A DNA stretch of 64,000 nt from Kribbella monticola (GTDB taxonomy: Bacteria > Actinomycetota > Actinomycetes > Propionibacteriales > Kribbellaceae): positions 310,001 to 374,000 of the forward strand of contig NZ_QFXK01000010.1 of NCBI RefSeq assembly GCF_003261635.1. The letters are read 5' to 3'. Under the pieces are notes generated by a model. That model was not told where the DNA came from. It saw only the letters and a program-made list of their open reading frames with translations, and did not search any database. Shown piece by piece: positions 18,138 through 30,900 of this stretch. The translations under genes were made by a program, and so were the position numbers. Each line of letters starts with the position of its first letter. Positions within the stretch are counted from its first letter, which is position 1.

Positions 18138-19070
18138 ATGGCGGAAGACGACGTACTGGATGCCTACTCCCGGGTGGTCTCGGGAGTGGCCGAACAGCTG
18201 ATCCCACGGGTGGCCAGCCTGCGGGTGCAAGGCCGGCGCGGTGACTCGTCCGGATCCGCGGTCGTGCTGACCGGCGACGGGCACCTGCTCACCAACGCCC
18301 ACGTGGTCGGCGACGGCGACAGCGCCACCGCCGAGTTCGCCGACGGTACGACGGCGCAGGCGGCCGTGATCGGCGTGGACCGGCTCTCCGACCTGGCGGT
18401 ACTGCGGGCCGACCGCGAGATCCCGGACCCGCCGGAGTACGGCGACGCGGACGGGCTCAAGGTCGGCAACCTGGTAGTTGCCGTGGGCAACCCACTGGGA
18501 CTGGCCGGGAGCGTGACGGCGGGCGTGGTGAGCGCTCTCGGGCGTTCTCTGCCGGTGCGATCGGGTTCAGCGCAGCGGATCATCGAGGACGTGATCCAGA
18601 CCGACGCCGCGCTGAACCCGGGCAACTCCGGCGGAGCGCTTGCCGATGGCAACGGTCGCGTGATCGGCATCAACACCGCGGTCGCCGGGATCGGCCTCGG
18701 CCTCGCCGTACCGATGAACCCTACCTCGCGGCGGATCATCTACGCGCTCCTGCACGACGGCCGCGTCCGCCGCGCCTACCTGGGCTTGGTGACGAAACCC
18801 GCTCCGCTGCGGCCGCAGCTGGTAGAGCGCTTCGGTCAGCGGACCGCGCTGAGAGTCGTCGAGGTGATCTCCGGGAGCCCGGCGGCCGCCGCCGGTTTGC
18901 GCGAGGGCGACCTGGTCCTGGCCGTCGACGGCACACCTCTACGAGATGCTCAGTCGCTCCAACGTCAGCTCTTCGCCGACGCGATCGGCCGGCGTACGGA
19001 GATCACCGCCATCCGCAACGGCGCGCTGGTAGACGTCGTCGCCGCCCCTGCCGAGCTGACCGACCGATGA
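18138..19070 (+). CDS. HtrA-like trypsin/PDZ serine protease
   Basis: 310 residues from the ATG at 18138, chosen because AGGAGG (18126-18131) is 6 bases upstream; the upstream ATG at 18105 has none. The catalytic triad is H55 (NAHVVG), D85 (LSDLAVL) and S164 (NPGNSGGAL), all intact. One PDZ domain occupies about residues 215-305. There is no signal peptide or transmembrane anchor, which is unusual for an HtrA protein and implies a cytoplasmic protease. It is a single gene converging on an acetyltransferase. Confidence 0.92.
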   Translation: MAEDDVLDAYSRVVSGVAEQLIPRVASLRVQGRRGDSSGSAVVLTGDGHLLTNAHVVGDGDSATAEFADGTTAQAAVIGVDRLSDLAVLRADREIPDPPEYGDADGLKVGNLVVAVGNPLGLAGSVTAGVVSALGRSLPVRSGSAQRIIEDVIQTDAALNPGNSGGALADGNGRVIGINTAVAGIGLGLAVPMNPTSRRIIYALLHDGRVRRAYLGLVTKPAPLRPQLVERFGQRTALRVVEVISGSPAAAAGLREGDLVLAVDGTPLRDAQSLQRQLFADAIGRRTEITAIRNGALVDVVAAPAELTDR

Positions 19071-19076
19071 TCGGGT

Positions 19077-19616
19077 CTAACCGTTCAGCCTCGCTCTCAG
19101 TAGTGCGCAAGTGCCAGGCTCAAGGGGAGCGTTGGGGAAGCTGAAGTCGCGAGTGACCTCCTCGAACCTGAACCTCTGGTGGAGGTCGAGGATGGCCGCG
19201 TTCCCGAGGTTCACGAAGGTGTAGACCTCGTCGGCGCGTTCGGCTGTCCACCGCAACCGGTCGGCGGTGAGCAGTTCGCCGATCCCGTGCCGACGCCAGG
19301 CCGGTGCGACGATCAGCCCGATCAGGTAGTACCCCGACGGCGCGGTGTCGGCCGGCATCCCGGGCACCAGCTGGTGCCGGACAACCCCGCCGTACCCGAT
19401 GACCTCCTCGCCCGCGCACGCCACAGCGACGTACCGATCGGGATTCTCGAGATCGCTCAGCAACCGCTCTCTGCGATCGGAAACGCTGCCGCCGGTGCGA
19501 GTGACGATCAGTCGCGCACACGCCTCGAGATCGTCGGAGAGCGCTCCCCGGATCGAGATCGCGGTATCAGCGGGCCGCCGCGATTCGTCCGGCCGGTAGT
19601 CAGCGAAACCCTTCAT
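19077..19616 (-). CDS. GNAT-family N-acetyltransferase
   Basis: 179 residues. The acetyl-CoA loop is LIVAPAWRRHGIGELL (RRHGIG pattern) and a late strand YTFVNLGNAAI with LHQRFRFEE completes the fold. The substrate is unknown. It converges with the protease gene; the two stop codons are 6 bases apart. Its ATG is near 19616, divergent from the TPR gene, so a promoter must lie in 19617-19747. Confidence 0.85.
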   Translation of the reverse strand: MKGFADYRPDESRRPADTAISIRGALSDDLEACARLIVTRTGGSVSDRRERLLSDLENPDRYVAVACAGEEVIGYGGVVRHQLVPGMPADTAPSGYYLIGLIVAPAWRRHGIGELLTADRLRWTAERADEVYTFVNLGNAAILDLHQRFRFEEVTRDFSFPNAPLEPGTCALLRARLNG

Positions 19617-19747
19617 GCGCAGCAGCCTAGATCGCGGTGGACAAGTAAGAGACAGAACAAATCGACGAGGCGCCTCCGCTGTCGACCGGCTAGTTGGTTA
19701 CCGGGTCGACCTAGGATCGCCGGGACGAGAGCCGCGAAGGAGGCAGT

Positions 19748-20383
19748 GTGGACGAGCGGGTGGTGCGGGCCCGGGAGCTTTACGAACAAGCCATCTTCAA
19801 CGGCGCAGAAGGTGTTCTCGCGCAGGCCGACGCGGAACTGGATGCCGTCGAGGCGGACCTCGCGCTCGCGCGCGGCCGGGTGCTGCACGGGCGATTCGTT
19901 GCCTGCGACAAGGAAGATCCGGCCGAGCTGCCGTTGTTCCAGCGGGCGGCCGAGCTGTACCGCAAGCTGGGCGACCAGCGTGGTGAGGCCGAGGCGCTGT
20001 TCTGGATCGGCTGCTTCTACCAGGTCGTCTGGAAGGATGCCGACGGAGCCGTCGAGGCCCTGGAACGATCCGCCGAACTCGCGCGCGGAGTAGACGACAA
20101 GCTGACCTTGTCCTACGCCCTCCGCCACCTGGGTATCGCCGCCCAGCAAGTCGGCCAACTCGACACTGCCCGCACCTTGCTCGAGGAGTCCACCACCCTC
20201 CGCCGCGGCCTAGGCTTCCACGCCGGCGTCGCCGCCAACCTGGTCGGCCTCATCTACCTCGCGGCCGCCCAAGGCCGCACCGCCGACGCCCACCTCCTCG
20301 CCGACGAAGCCACCGCCCTCGCCGAGTCCGCCGGCGCCACCAACATCCTCACCCAACTAACCGAAGCCCGCCGCCACCTCTGA
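19748..20383 (+). CDS. Tetratricopeptide-repeat protein, hypothetical
   Basis: 211 residues from a GTG with AGGAGG a few bases upstream. It is almost wholly helical with at least three TPR-like units (AELYRKLGDQRGEAEALFWIG, then ERSAELARGVDDKLTLSYALRHLG and later units), suggesting a protein-binding scaffold. No catalytic domain is present. It is monocistronic; an 18-base repeat spans its stop codon. Confidence 0.75.
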   Translation: MDERVVRARELYEQAIFNGAEGVLAQADAELDAVEADLALARGRVLHGRFVACDKEDPAELPLFQRAAELYRKLGDQRGEAEALFWIGCFYQVVWKDADGAVEALERSAELARGVDDKLTLSYALRHLGIAAQQVGQLDTARTLLEESTTLRRGLGFHAGVAANLVGLIYLAAAQGRTADAHLLADEATALAESAGATNILTQLTEARRHL

Positions 20384-20421
20384 GACCCGGCGTCCTGCTG
20401 AGCCCCGCCGCCACCTCTGAG
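20367..20421 (+). repeat. 18-bp direct repeat spanning a stop codon
   Basis: CCCGCCGCCACCTCTGAG at 20367-20384 includes the TPR-gene stop (20381-20383) and recurs at 20404-20421, a period of 37 bases. The remaining gap to 20526 shows no other feature. Confidence 0.8.
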
Positions 20422-20526
20422 CCCGGCTTGACCTGAGCTCGCCGGGCCCGGGGTCACCTCCGTAGCCGCCTCAGGCGAAGCGCACGGAGTACGAGATGCG
20501 CGGGCCGGGCGTACGGCGTACCGGGA

Positions 20527-21198
20527 TCACCAGCCGCGCGCTCGCCATTCGGGGAGGTGGGGGCGTTCGGTGCCGAGGGTGGTGTCGGCGCCGTGGCCGG
20601 GGTAGACCCAGGTCTCGTCGGGGAGCCGGTCGAAGAGCTTGGTCTCGACGTCGTGAATGAGCGACTCGAAGTTCTTCTTGTTGCCGCGGGTGTTGCCGAC
20701 GCCGCCGGGGAACAGCGAGTCGCCGGTGAACAGGTGCGGCGCGCCGGTCGGGTCGTCGTACAGCAGGGCGATCGAACCCGGGGTGTGCCCGACGAGGTGG
20801 ATCACCTCGAGACCCAGCTCACCGAACTTGATCACGTCGCCGTCGCCGACGGCCTCGTCGGTCGGGACCGGGATGCCGTCCGCGTCCTCGCGGCCGGCGA
20901 CCGTCGTCGCACCCGTCTTGGCGACCACCTCGGCCAGCGCCTGCCAGTGATCGCCGTGCTGGTGGGTGGTGATGACGCGGGTGATACCGCCGGAACCGAT
21001 CACGCTCAGCAGTGTCTCGGCATCGTTGGCGGCGTCGATCAGCACCTGCTCGTCGGTCTGCCGGCAGCGCAGCAGGTACGCGTTGTTGTCCATCGGCCCC
21101 ACGGCGACCTTGGTGATCATCAGCTTGGCCAGTTCGTGCGTCTGCACCGGCCCACCGACGTGGACATTGCCGTGGTACTCCGTCATGTGTTCTCCCAT
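20527..21198 (-). CDS. Metallo-beta-lactamase-fold hydrolase
   Basis: 223 residues from the ATG at 21198, with AGAGGA just upstream (frame open to 21240). The metal motif THQHGDH, the later HTPGSIALL and FTGDSLFPGGVG segments, and HGADTTLG near the end are those of glyoxalase-II-type MBL enzymes. It may hydrolyse a thioester such as a mycothiol or similar conjugate, which is an inference from fold and from the upstream mycothiol-type gene 10 bases away in the same operon. Confidence 0.88.
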   Translation of the reverse strand: MGEHMTEYHGNVHVGGPVQTHELAKLMITKVAVGPMDNNAYLLRCRQTDEQVLIDAANDAETLLSVIGSGGITRVITTHQHGDHWQALAEVVAKTGATTVAGREDADGIPVPTDEAVGDGDVIKFGELGLEVIHLVGHTPGSIALLYDDPTGAPHLFTGDSLFPGGVGNTRGNKKNFESLIHDVETKLFDRLPDETWVYPGHGADTTLGTERPHLPEWRARGW

Positions 21199-21208
21199 GT
21201 CAGTCCTC

Positions 21209-21916
21209 TCAGCCCCACGCCGGTACGCCGGGAAGCTCACCGTCCGCCGAGAGCGTGCTCCCGTCGTCGCGGCCGAGCACCCAGCTCAGCAGAGCCGCAG
21301 TGTCGCCACTGACGATCCTTGCACCAGCCGGCCGCTCGGGCGACGTCCACTCGCTGTCGGAGCTACGCAGTACGACCAGTACGTCGTCCGGCCAGCGCGC
21401 CGTCACGTAAGTGAGCAGCACCTCGCGCAGCTCAGCCGGCACGTCGTCGAAGGTGTACCCGAGCCCCAGGTCGACATGATGAACCTCCACCTCGTTCAGA
21501 CGCGCCACGACGATCTGGTCCGCAGTACGGACGACTCCGCTCGGCCAGGAGACTTCTGTGAGCCACGCCACCTCGGGCAGATCCTCGAACCGCTCCCGGA
21601 GCCGCGCCTCCGCGGCCACCAGATCGTCGATCTGTTCCGTGAGCGGCCGCGCCTTCCCCTCGGCGATGTCGGCTTCGCGGGCTTCGCGCGACACGTACAT
21701 CGGCTTGCGGACGCCGGTTTGGGCCCAGTCGCACAAGTTCACGAGCGCGTCGGCGTTGCGGGCGAGGTGGGTCAGCACGTGCCCGATCGTCCAGCCGGGC
21801 AGCAGCGAGGGGCGGCCGATGTCGGCATCCGTGAGCCGGGCGAGCGAGTCCAGCAGGCGCCGGTCGGCGGACGGTAACTCCGCCAGCAGCCGGCTCGTTT
21901 GCTCCGATGCGACCAT
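21209..21916 (-). CDS. Maleylpyruvate isomerase-family mycothiol-dependent (DinB-like) enzyme
   Basis: 235 residues. The N-terminal four-helix part contains LLPGWTIGHVLTHLARNADA, and EVEVHHVDLGLGY supplies the other metal ligands of the mycothiol-dependent maleylpyruvate isomerase (MDMPI) family. The C-terminal ~90 residues are the small accessory domain. The specific reaction is uncertain because many paralogues exist. It forms a pair with the MBL-fold gene downstream. It starts opposite uvrA, with the putative SOS box 13 bases away. Confidence 0.88.
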   Translation of the reverse strand: MVASEQTSRLLAELPSADRRLLDSLARLTDADIGRPSLLPGWTIGHVLTHLARNADALVNLCDWAQTGVRKPMYVSREAREADIAEGKARPLTEQIDDLVAAEARLRERFEDLPEVAWLTEVSWPSGVVRTADQIVVARLNEVEVHHVDLGLGYTFDDVPAELREVLLTYVTARWPDDVLVVLRSSDSEWTSPERPAGARIVSGDTAALLSWVLGRDDGSTLSADGELPGVPAWG

Positions 21917-21928
21917 GGCCTGAGAGTA

Positions 21929-21944
21929 TCGAATATGCTTTCGA
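21929..21944. promoter_or_regulatory. Putative LexA (SOS) box between the isomerase gene and uvrA
   Basis: TCGAATATGCTTTCGA matches the actinobacterial TCGAAC-N4-GTTCGA operator at all but the two inner positions, with exact spacing and dyad symmetry. It lies 154 bases before the uvrA start and 13 bases before the divergent gene. Confidence 0.6.
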
Positions 21945-22097
21945 AAGAGGCCGTGGATCCGGTCCGGATCGCCGAAGGAAGTTTTTGTCGGTGGGCCTCG
22001 TTAGCATGACCGGGCATGTCCCAGGAGTGGGTACCGGAGCCTCGGCGAGGCCACGGGTCCGCCCCAGAAACCCTCGAGAACGGCTGAGAGTGAGCTT

Positions 22098-25187
<3,090 letters not shown>

Positions 25188-25240
25188 ACGTCGACTGGCT
25201 CGAGAAGTCCTGGCATCGGTCAGGAGCGCCCGGCGCGGCC

Positions 25241-26164
25241 GTGGCGATCCTGACCGGTGGCGTGCTGCAAACCGAGCTGTACTTCGGCTTGGCCGCCGCC
25301 GGGCGACCGATGAGTTCCGCAGCCGTCTTCGACTCCGCCTCCCTGACCAAACCGCTATTCGCGTGGTACGTGCTGGAGTTGGCCGCTTCGGGCGAGTTGG
25401 ACCTGTACGCGCCGATCGCCATCGACTACGCCACCATCGGCGCCGCGCCGGATCCCAGGCTCGGCCGGATCACGCCCGCGCTGGTGCTCTCCCATCAGAC
25501 CGGTCTGCCGAACTGGCGTCCCGACGGAGAACCACTCCGGCTGGTGGCGACACCGGGGGAGCAGGTCGTGTACTCCGGCGAAGGCTTCCAGCTCCTGCTT
25601 AAGTCACTGCAGAACACGCGCGGCGCAGACAAGGTCGCGACGGAACTGCAGGACTTACTCGACCGTTTCGAGATGACCAGCAGTTCGTTCGTCGACCCAC
25701 CCACGGGAGCTGGCGGCAGTTCGTCTGGGGATTCTCCCGCAGGAGCTGCCCGCCCGGACGGGTCCGTGGAGTATGCGATAGCTCACGATGCCGACGGCCG
25801 GCCGTTGGTCAGGCGGCCGCGGGATCGGCTCGGCGCGTACGGCACGCTCGACATCACCCTGCCCGACTACGCCCGCTTCCTGGAGTCCGCCTTCTGGGGC
25901 TGGGATTCGCCCTCCGCGCGCAGGATCCGTGCACTCATGACCGGCCCGTACGGCGTACCGGCGGGTGCTCGCACGCTCGGCTGGGGATGCTGGTCCCGAG
26001 TGGACGGCACGATCGTGCTGCACCAGAACGGCGACAACCCCGGCTTCAAGCATCTGGCGCTCGTCGATCCGGCGGCCGGCGAAGCGATAGTTGCCTTGAC
26101 CAACGGTGAGGGCGGGCTGGCGTTCACCGACGAGCTGGCCGCGAGATTCCGCAGTACGGACTGA
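25241..26164 (+). CDS. Beta-lactamase-family serine hydrolase (start uncertain)
   Basis: At least 307 residues from the first standard start, the GTG at 25241. The nucleophile motif SLTK (FDSASLTKPLF) is typical of class C/PBP-like hydrolases, YSGEGF stands at the Tyr position and HQNGDNPGF near the C-terminus. Reading the same frame backwards gives DWLEKSWHRSGAPGAAVAIL, which looks like the true N-terminus, but no ATG, GTG, TTG or CTG occurs there. The frame meets the uvrA stop as ATAG, so an ATA start coupled to uvrA is possible. The substrate may be an ester or peptide; antibiotic resistance should not be assumed. Confidence 0.8.
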   Translation: MAILTGGVLQTELYFGLAAAGRPMSSAAVFDSASLTKPLFAWYVLELAASGELDLYAPIAIDYATIGAAPDPRLGRITPALVLSHQTGLPNWRPDGEPLRLVATPGEQVVYSGEGFQLLLKSLQNTRGADKVATELQDLLDRFEMTSSSFVDPPTGAGGSSSGDSPAGAARPDGSVEYAIAHDADGRPLVRRPRDRLGAYGTLDITLPDYARFLESAFWGWDSPSARRIRALMTGPYGVPAGARTLGWGCWSRVDGTIVLHQNGDNPGFKHLALVDPAAGEAIVALTNGEGGLAFTDELAARFRSTD

Positions 26165-26194
26165 TCTCGCGAGATTCCGTAGTACGGACTGATC
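26141..26194 (+). repeat. 26-bp direct repeat spanning a stop codon
   Basis: The block beginning GCGAGATTCCG and ending GTACGGACTGATC occurs at 26141-26166, including the hydrolase stop codon (26162-26164), and again at 26169-26194 with one mismatch, a period of 28 bases. Confidence 0.8.
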
Positions 26195-26277
26195 GCTGTG
26201 GCGGTGGGGGTGGGTCGGGGCGAACCTCCCACCGTTTAGATTAGGCGCGTTGTTCGTTCCGGACCGAGGGGATACCT

Positions 26278-26604
26278 GTGGCGCGCCAGTACGACACCCA
26301 GCTGATCGAGTCGGTGGCGGTCCGCCGTCGACGGCTGCGGGAAGCCTGGCTGTTCGGCTCGGCGCGATCGCGCAACACGCTGGACGAAGGGGTGACGAAG
26401 CTCTTCGCCAGCGCCGCGATCGCAGCGGTCGTCTGCGCGGGATGCGTCGGCTACTCGTTCATCCAAAGCCAGCGGGGCAAGGGTCCTGGCGGTCCGGTCG
26501 CACCCAGTGCGACGGTCTCCGGCCCGGTCACGCCACTGCCCAGCGGTACGCCGTCCGGCCGGCCGGCCGAAACACCCAAAGCGCCTGTTTCCAAGACCTC
26601 CTGA
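26278..26604 (+). CDS. Small single-pass membrane protein at the start of the type VII locus
   Basis: 108 residues from a GTG preceded by a GAGGGG-type SD. It has an Arg-rich cytoplasmic N-terminus (VRRRRLREAW), one hydrophobic helix near residues 42-62 and a Pro/Thr/Ser-rich exported tail of ~40 residues. The topology copies the N-terminal anchor of EccB, but the large periplasmic EccB domain is missing. EccB is otherwise absent from the locus, so this could be a stub or functional stand-in; that is speculation from topology and place. It is separated from the first WXG100-like gene by about 90 bases that may hold a promoter (TATCGT at 26644-26649). Confidence 0.65.
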   Translation: MARQYDTQLIESVAVRRRRLREAWLFGSARSRNTLDEGVTKLFASAAIAAVVCAGCVGYSFIQSQRGKGPGGPVAPSATVSGPVTPLPSGTPSGRPAETPKAPVSKTS

Positions 26605-26693
26605 CGCCGATCGGAGGGAACCGGGAGCGACCCCGGCCACGTCTATCGTGGGGAACGTCGAGAGCAGGCAACGAAATCTTCGAAGGGACAGCT

Positions 26694-27032
26694 GTGGGCA
26701 CACGTTGGGACATGGGTAAAGACACCCTGAGCACTCTGGCCAAGAAGACGGGGACCGGCACGCAGGACCTCGGTGGTCTGGTCAAGCAGCTCGCCGCGGC
26801 CGCCGAGCCGCTGGAGGGCAAGCTCCAAGGTGGTGGCCACGACGCGTTCATGGCCTTCAAGGGCCGGGTGGACAAGATCGCCGCGGACCTGAACGCCGGG
26901 ATGTCCGCGATCGCCCAGGGCCAGCAGGGGATGGACAAGGCGGTCCGTACGGCGGAGACCGACATGACCCAGGCCGCCAAGAAGTCAGAAGGCGCGGCGA
27001 ACTTCGACGCCGCCAAATTCGGCAATCGCTGA
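26694..27032 (+). CDS. WXG100-like small helical protein (no WXG motif)
   Basis: 112 residues from the GTG at 26694, with AAGGGA 6 bases upstream (an ATG at 26712 is an alternative). Two long helices are broken near LQGGGHDAF, where WXG100 proteins carry Trp-x-Gly; here the turn is Gly-Gly-Gly. Length, helical hairpin and position right before another such gene and eccC-type genes mark it as a likely secreted ESX partner. No signal peptide is present, as expected for type VII substrates. Confidence 0.72.
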   Translation: MGTRWDMGKDTLSTLAKKTGTGTQDLGGLVKQLAAAAEPLEGKLQGGGHDAFMAFKGRVDKIAADLNAGMSAIAQGQQGMDKAVRTAETDMTQAAKKSEGAANFDAAKFGNR

Positions 27033-27049
27033 GACGGGGAGTAGCTGAT

Positions 27050-27358
27050 ATGTCAGGTCGTACCGGGTTCGACAGCACCGCCAGCGGTGAGACCCAGACC
27101 AAGATCAAGAACCTGTCCGCCCAGATCGAGTCGCTGCTGTCGCAGCACAAGGCGAACGTGAAGGCGATGCGCGCCGACGCCAGCATGACCAAGGTGATGG
27201 ACGACTACGACGCGGTCGAGGCGAAGTTCAACGCCGCGGCGTCCGAGGTACAGAGCATCATCAAGTCGCTGGCCTCGACACTGCAGCAGTTCGACGGCAT
27301 CGGCGAGACCGCGCACAGCGCGGCATCCACCGCCGTACGCGGTATGACCGGCGGCTGA
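27050..27358 (+). CDS. WXG100-like small helical protein
   Basis: 102 residues, ATG start 17 bases after the previous gene, with GGGAG upstream. It is all-helical and rich in Gln, Ser and Ala (IKNLSAQIESLLSQHKANV) with no Trp at all. Together with the preceding protein it may form the heterodimer typical of EsxA/EsxB pairs. Family membership is inferred from size, helical pattern and locus; sequence identity to known Esx proteins is not evident by eye. Confidence 0.68.
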   Translation: MSGRTGFDSTASGETQTKIKNLSAQIESLLSQHKANVKAMRADASMTKVMDDYDAVEAKFNAAASEVQSIIKSLASTLQQFDGIGETAHSAASTAVRGMTGG

Positions 27359-27478
27359 TCCGCCACCGCCTGTTCCGGGATCGGACGACCAGCGCGCCAG
27401 GCGCGCGCTGGTGCGGTCCCGTGCTGTCCAGCTACACATCGTTGAGCCCGATCGTCGCGGGCGTCGGAGAGGTCGAGA

Positions 27479-27895
27479 ATGGTCAAGTGGAGCATCGAAG
27501 GTGCTGCCGCGATGGATGCTCTGACAAAGGTTCAGACCCGCGCGGGCGACTTCGAGGGCATCGGGACGACGCTGGGGCAATCGTTGCAGGATGCCGCCAC
27601 CAAGTCCTCGATGAACGGCAAGGGTGGCGTGATCGGTCAGGCGATCAGCGAGTTCGCCGACAAGTGGAAGAACTCGCTGCCGGGCATGGTCAAACGCACC
27701 AGCGACGTCCTGCAGGGGTCGGCGAACGCCCTCACCGCGCTCGAGAACGGGCAGACGGAGATGGCGCTGGCCGCCCAGCGCGGCATCCAGCTCGCCGAGA
27801 ACGTCGACCCGAAGGCGATCATCAACTCCGCCGCCGCTGCGTACGAGGCGGAAGTCAAGGCCTCGCAGCCCAAGCCGCCGCCGCACGCGGTCTGA
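27479..27895 (+). CDS. Small helical type VII-associated protein
   Basis: 138 residues, ATG with GGAGAGG upstream. It opens MVKWSIEGAAAMDALTKV and is helical throughout, ending in a Lys/Pro-rich tail. It resembles small proteins found beside actinobacterial ESX-like toxins (possibly the DUF6507 group, from memory, low certainty). It lies 16 bases before the giant toxin gene, so it is a candidate dedicated partner or chaperone for toxin export. Confidence 0.65.
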   Translation: MVKWSIEGAAAMDALTKVQTRAGDFEGIGTTLGQSLQDAATKSSMNGKGGVIGQAISEFADKWKNSLPGMVKRTSDVLQGSANALTALENGQTEMALAAQRGIQLAENVDPKAIINSAAAAYEAEVKASQPKPPPHAV

Positions 27896-27911
27896 GACGG
27901 GAGACCAGTCA

Positions 27912-30900
27912 ATGATCAAGGTCGAAGGTATCCCGAAGTTCGAGGGTGATCTGGCCGGCGTCATCACCGCCGCCGACAACCTGGTGAAGACGGGCAACAA
28001 CATCGTCTCGATCGCGCAGGACCTGGAGTCCAAGTTCCGCAGCGGGATGGACGCGCACTACGTCGACGGCCCGGAGAAGCCGTTGCTGCTGAACGCGATG
28101 CTGCCGGTCAAGAAGGAGGGCGAGGACTTCGGTCCGAAGCTCAGCCAGGTCGCCGACGCGCTGCGCAAGTTCGTCGACGAGGTCCGCGACAACGTCACCA
28201 AGCTGAACGGCGTCAAGGGCCGGGCCGAGGCGTGGAAGCGCAAGGTCGGCGACACGCCCGAGGACGAGATCGACGACAACGAGGACTGGGTCAAGGAAGA
28301 GAACCAGCTCCACAAGGACATCTCGGACTCGATGCAGGCCATCAGCGAGGCCGAGAACCGCTGCGCGAACAAGATCGCTTCGCTGTACGGCGGCCGCAAG
28401 TGGGACGAGAAGACCGGCCACCGCGACGGCGACCCGGAACCGCCGCCGGCCGACGAGGACAAAGAGCCGCCGTGGGGTAAGCCGCTGGAGTACGACGCGC
28501 CGTGGTACGAGGACGCGCTCGACTTCGCCGGTGGTGTCCTGAAGGGCGTTTTCGTCGACGGCCTGCTCGGCACCCTCGACGCGCTGACCACGCTGATCCC
28601 GATCCAGCCACTGCTGAACTCGATGGGTGTGAAGAGCATCTTCGGGCACGAGCTGCCGGACTGGAACAAGTGCGGCGAGGCCTGGAAGGGTGTCGGCCTG
28701 ACGCTTGCGTCCGCGGCGATGTACTCCATCCCGGGCGCGGCCGGCTTCATGCATCTCGCCTTCCCGGAGACCGCGGCGTACCTGGACAACGTCGGCCTGA
28801 CCGTGCTGAAGGGCATGGTCGCGTGGGACATGTGGGGCGAGGACCCGGGCCGCGCGCTCGGCCAGGTCGGCTTCAACGTGATCACCACGGTCGGCACCGG
28901 TGGCGCCGGTGGTGCCGTGCGCGCCACGGCGATGGCCGGCAAGTACGGCGCGGTGGCGGCGAAGGTTGCCAAGGGCGCCGAAATCGCCGTCAACGTCACC
29001 GGCAAGTTCGTCCGGCCGGGCCAGGCGGCGCTCGACCTCGCGCTGAAACTGCCGAAGGTCAGCGACCTGGTGATCAAGGTCGGCAACGCACCGGTGATCG
29101 GCGGAATCGCCAAACTCGGCGGCCTCGACATCCCGAAGGTCGGCCGCGGCATCGACCTACCCAGCGCCCACGTCGGCGTCGACGCCCCGCACGTACCGGA
29201 CCACACGCCCGTATCGGTGGGCGGCGGCGACCACACACCCGCGTACCACGGCGACAGCAGCCCCGGTACGACGAGCGCCGGCCACTCGGACGCCCCATCC
29301 ACACCCCACTCGACCACCGGCGGCGGCGACCACACCCCGTCGTCCCCAGGCGACTCCACCCCGGCGTCTCACTCGGACTCCCCGGCGCCTCACTCTGACG
29401 CCCCGGTGTCGCACTCGGACGGCCCTGCTTCCCACTCGGATGCTCCGGCGTCGCACTCAGACAGCCCTGCGTCGCATTCCGATGCTCCGGCCGCCCACTC
29501 GGACGCGCCGAACCCGGACGCCCCGCACAGCGACACCCCGTCGCACTCCGACAGTCCGGCCTCGCACTCGGACAGCCCCGCGCATTCCGACACCCCCGCG
29601 TCGCACTCGGACAACCCCGCCCACTCGGACACTCCTGCCGGGCACAGCGACACCCCGTCGTCCCACGGCGACGCGCCCACCGGACACCCGGATTCTCCCG
29701 CCACGCATGGCGGTCCGGACGGCCCCACCCAGCCGCACGACCCCGCCACCCCAACCCACCCCGAGGGCCAAACCACCCCCGGCACCCACACCCCAGACAG
29801 CCCGACCACGCACACGCCGGATTCCCCGACGACGCACTCGCCGGATTCCCTGACGACGCATTCGCCGGACAGTCCGACCATGCACACGCCGGATCACCCG
29901 ACGACGCACTCGCCGGACAGTCCGACCATGCACACGCCGGATCACCCGACGACGCACTCGCCGGACAGTCCGACCACGCACACGCCGGACCACCCGACGA
30001 CGCACTCGCCGGACAGTCCGACCACGCACACGCCGGACCACCCGACGACGCACACGCCGGACCACCCGACCACGCACACGCCGGACCACCCGACCACGCA
30101 CACGCCGGACCACCCGGCGGCCCATCATGATCCGGCCGGGCACCAGCCCGGGCACGTGGAATCGCGGCTGCACCCGGACGGTCCGCCGGCTCCGCACGAC
30201 CCGAACCGGATCGGCGACCGCCTGAACTCGAACGGTCCTGGGCGTCCGCACGAGCCGGGCACCATCGACTCGCGGCTGCACCCGGACGGTCCGCCTGCGC
30301 CGCACGACCCGAACCGGATCGGCGACCGCCTGAACCCGGACAGCCCGCGCACCCCGCGCGACCCCGACCCGATGACGCACACCCCGGACGCACCGACGAC
30401 GCCACGCGGCGCCGAAACGCCTCCGATGGCACCGCCGATCATGCCGGGCGTGCACGCACCAGGGCACACGCCAGGCACGCACTCACCCGGCGGCCACGGC
30501 CCGGACCGTTCGCCGAACGAGCCACGTACCAACGCGAACGAACCCCGCGGCACCACCCCGCACCAACCGAACGCGCCGCACCAACCCAACGCGCCGCACC
30601 AGCCCAACGCCCCGCACCAACCGAACGCGCCGCATCAGCCGAATGCCCCGCAGCAGCCGCCGATGCCGCATCACCCGCCGCAGGGTCCGTCCGGTGCGCC
30701 CGGGCAGCCGCGGCACGAGGTCGAGCCGAACCGGTACCACAACCGGGACGACGACGGCTCGCTCACCGATCGGCACCAGCGGGCCGTCGGCGATCCGCCG
30801 GTCCGCAACGTCAAGAAATGGATCAAGTCGGCGAACCCGTTCTTCAAGACGAAGCACCCGGCGTTCCGCAACAACTGCGGTGACTCCAGCCGTGCGTTCG

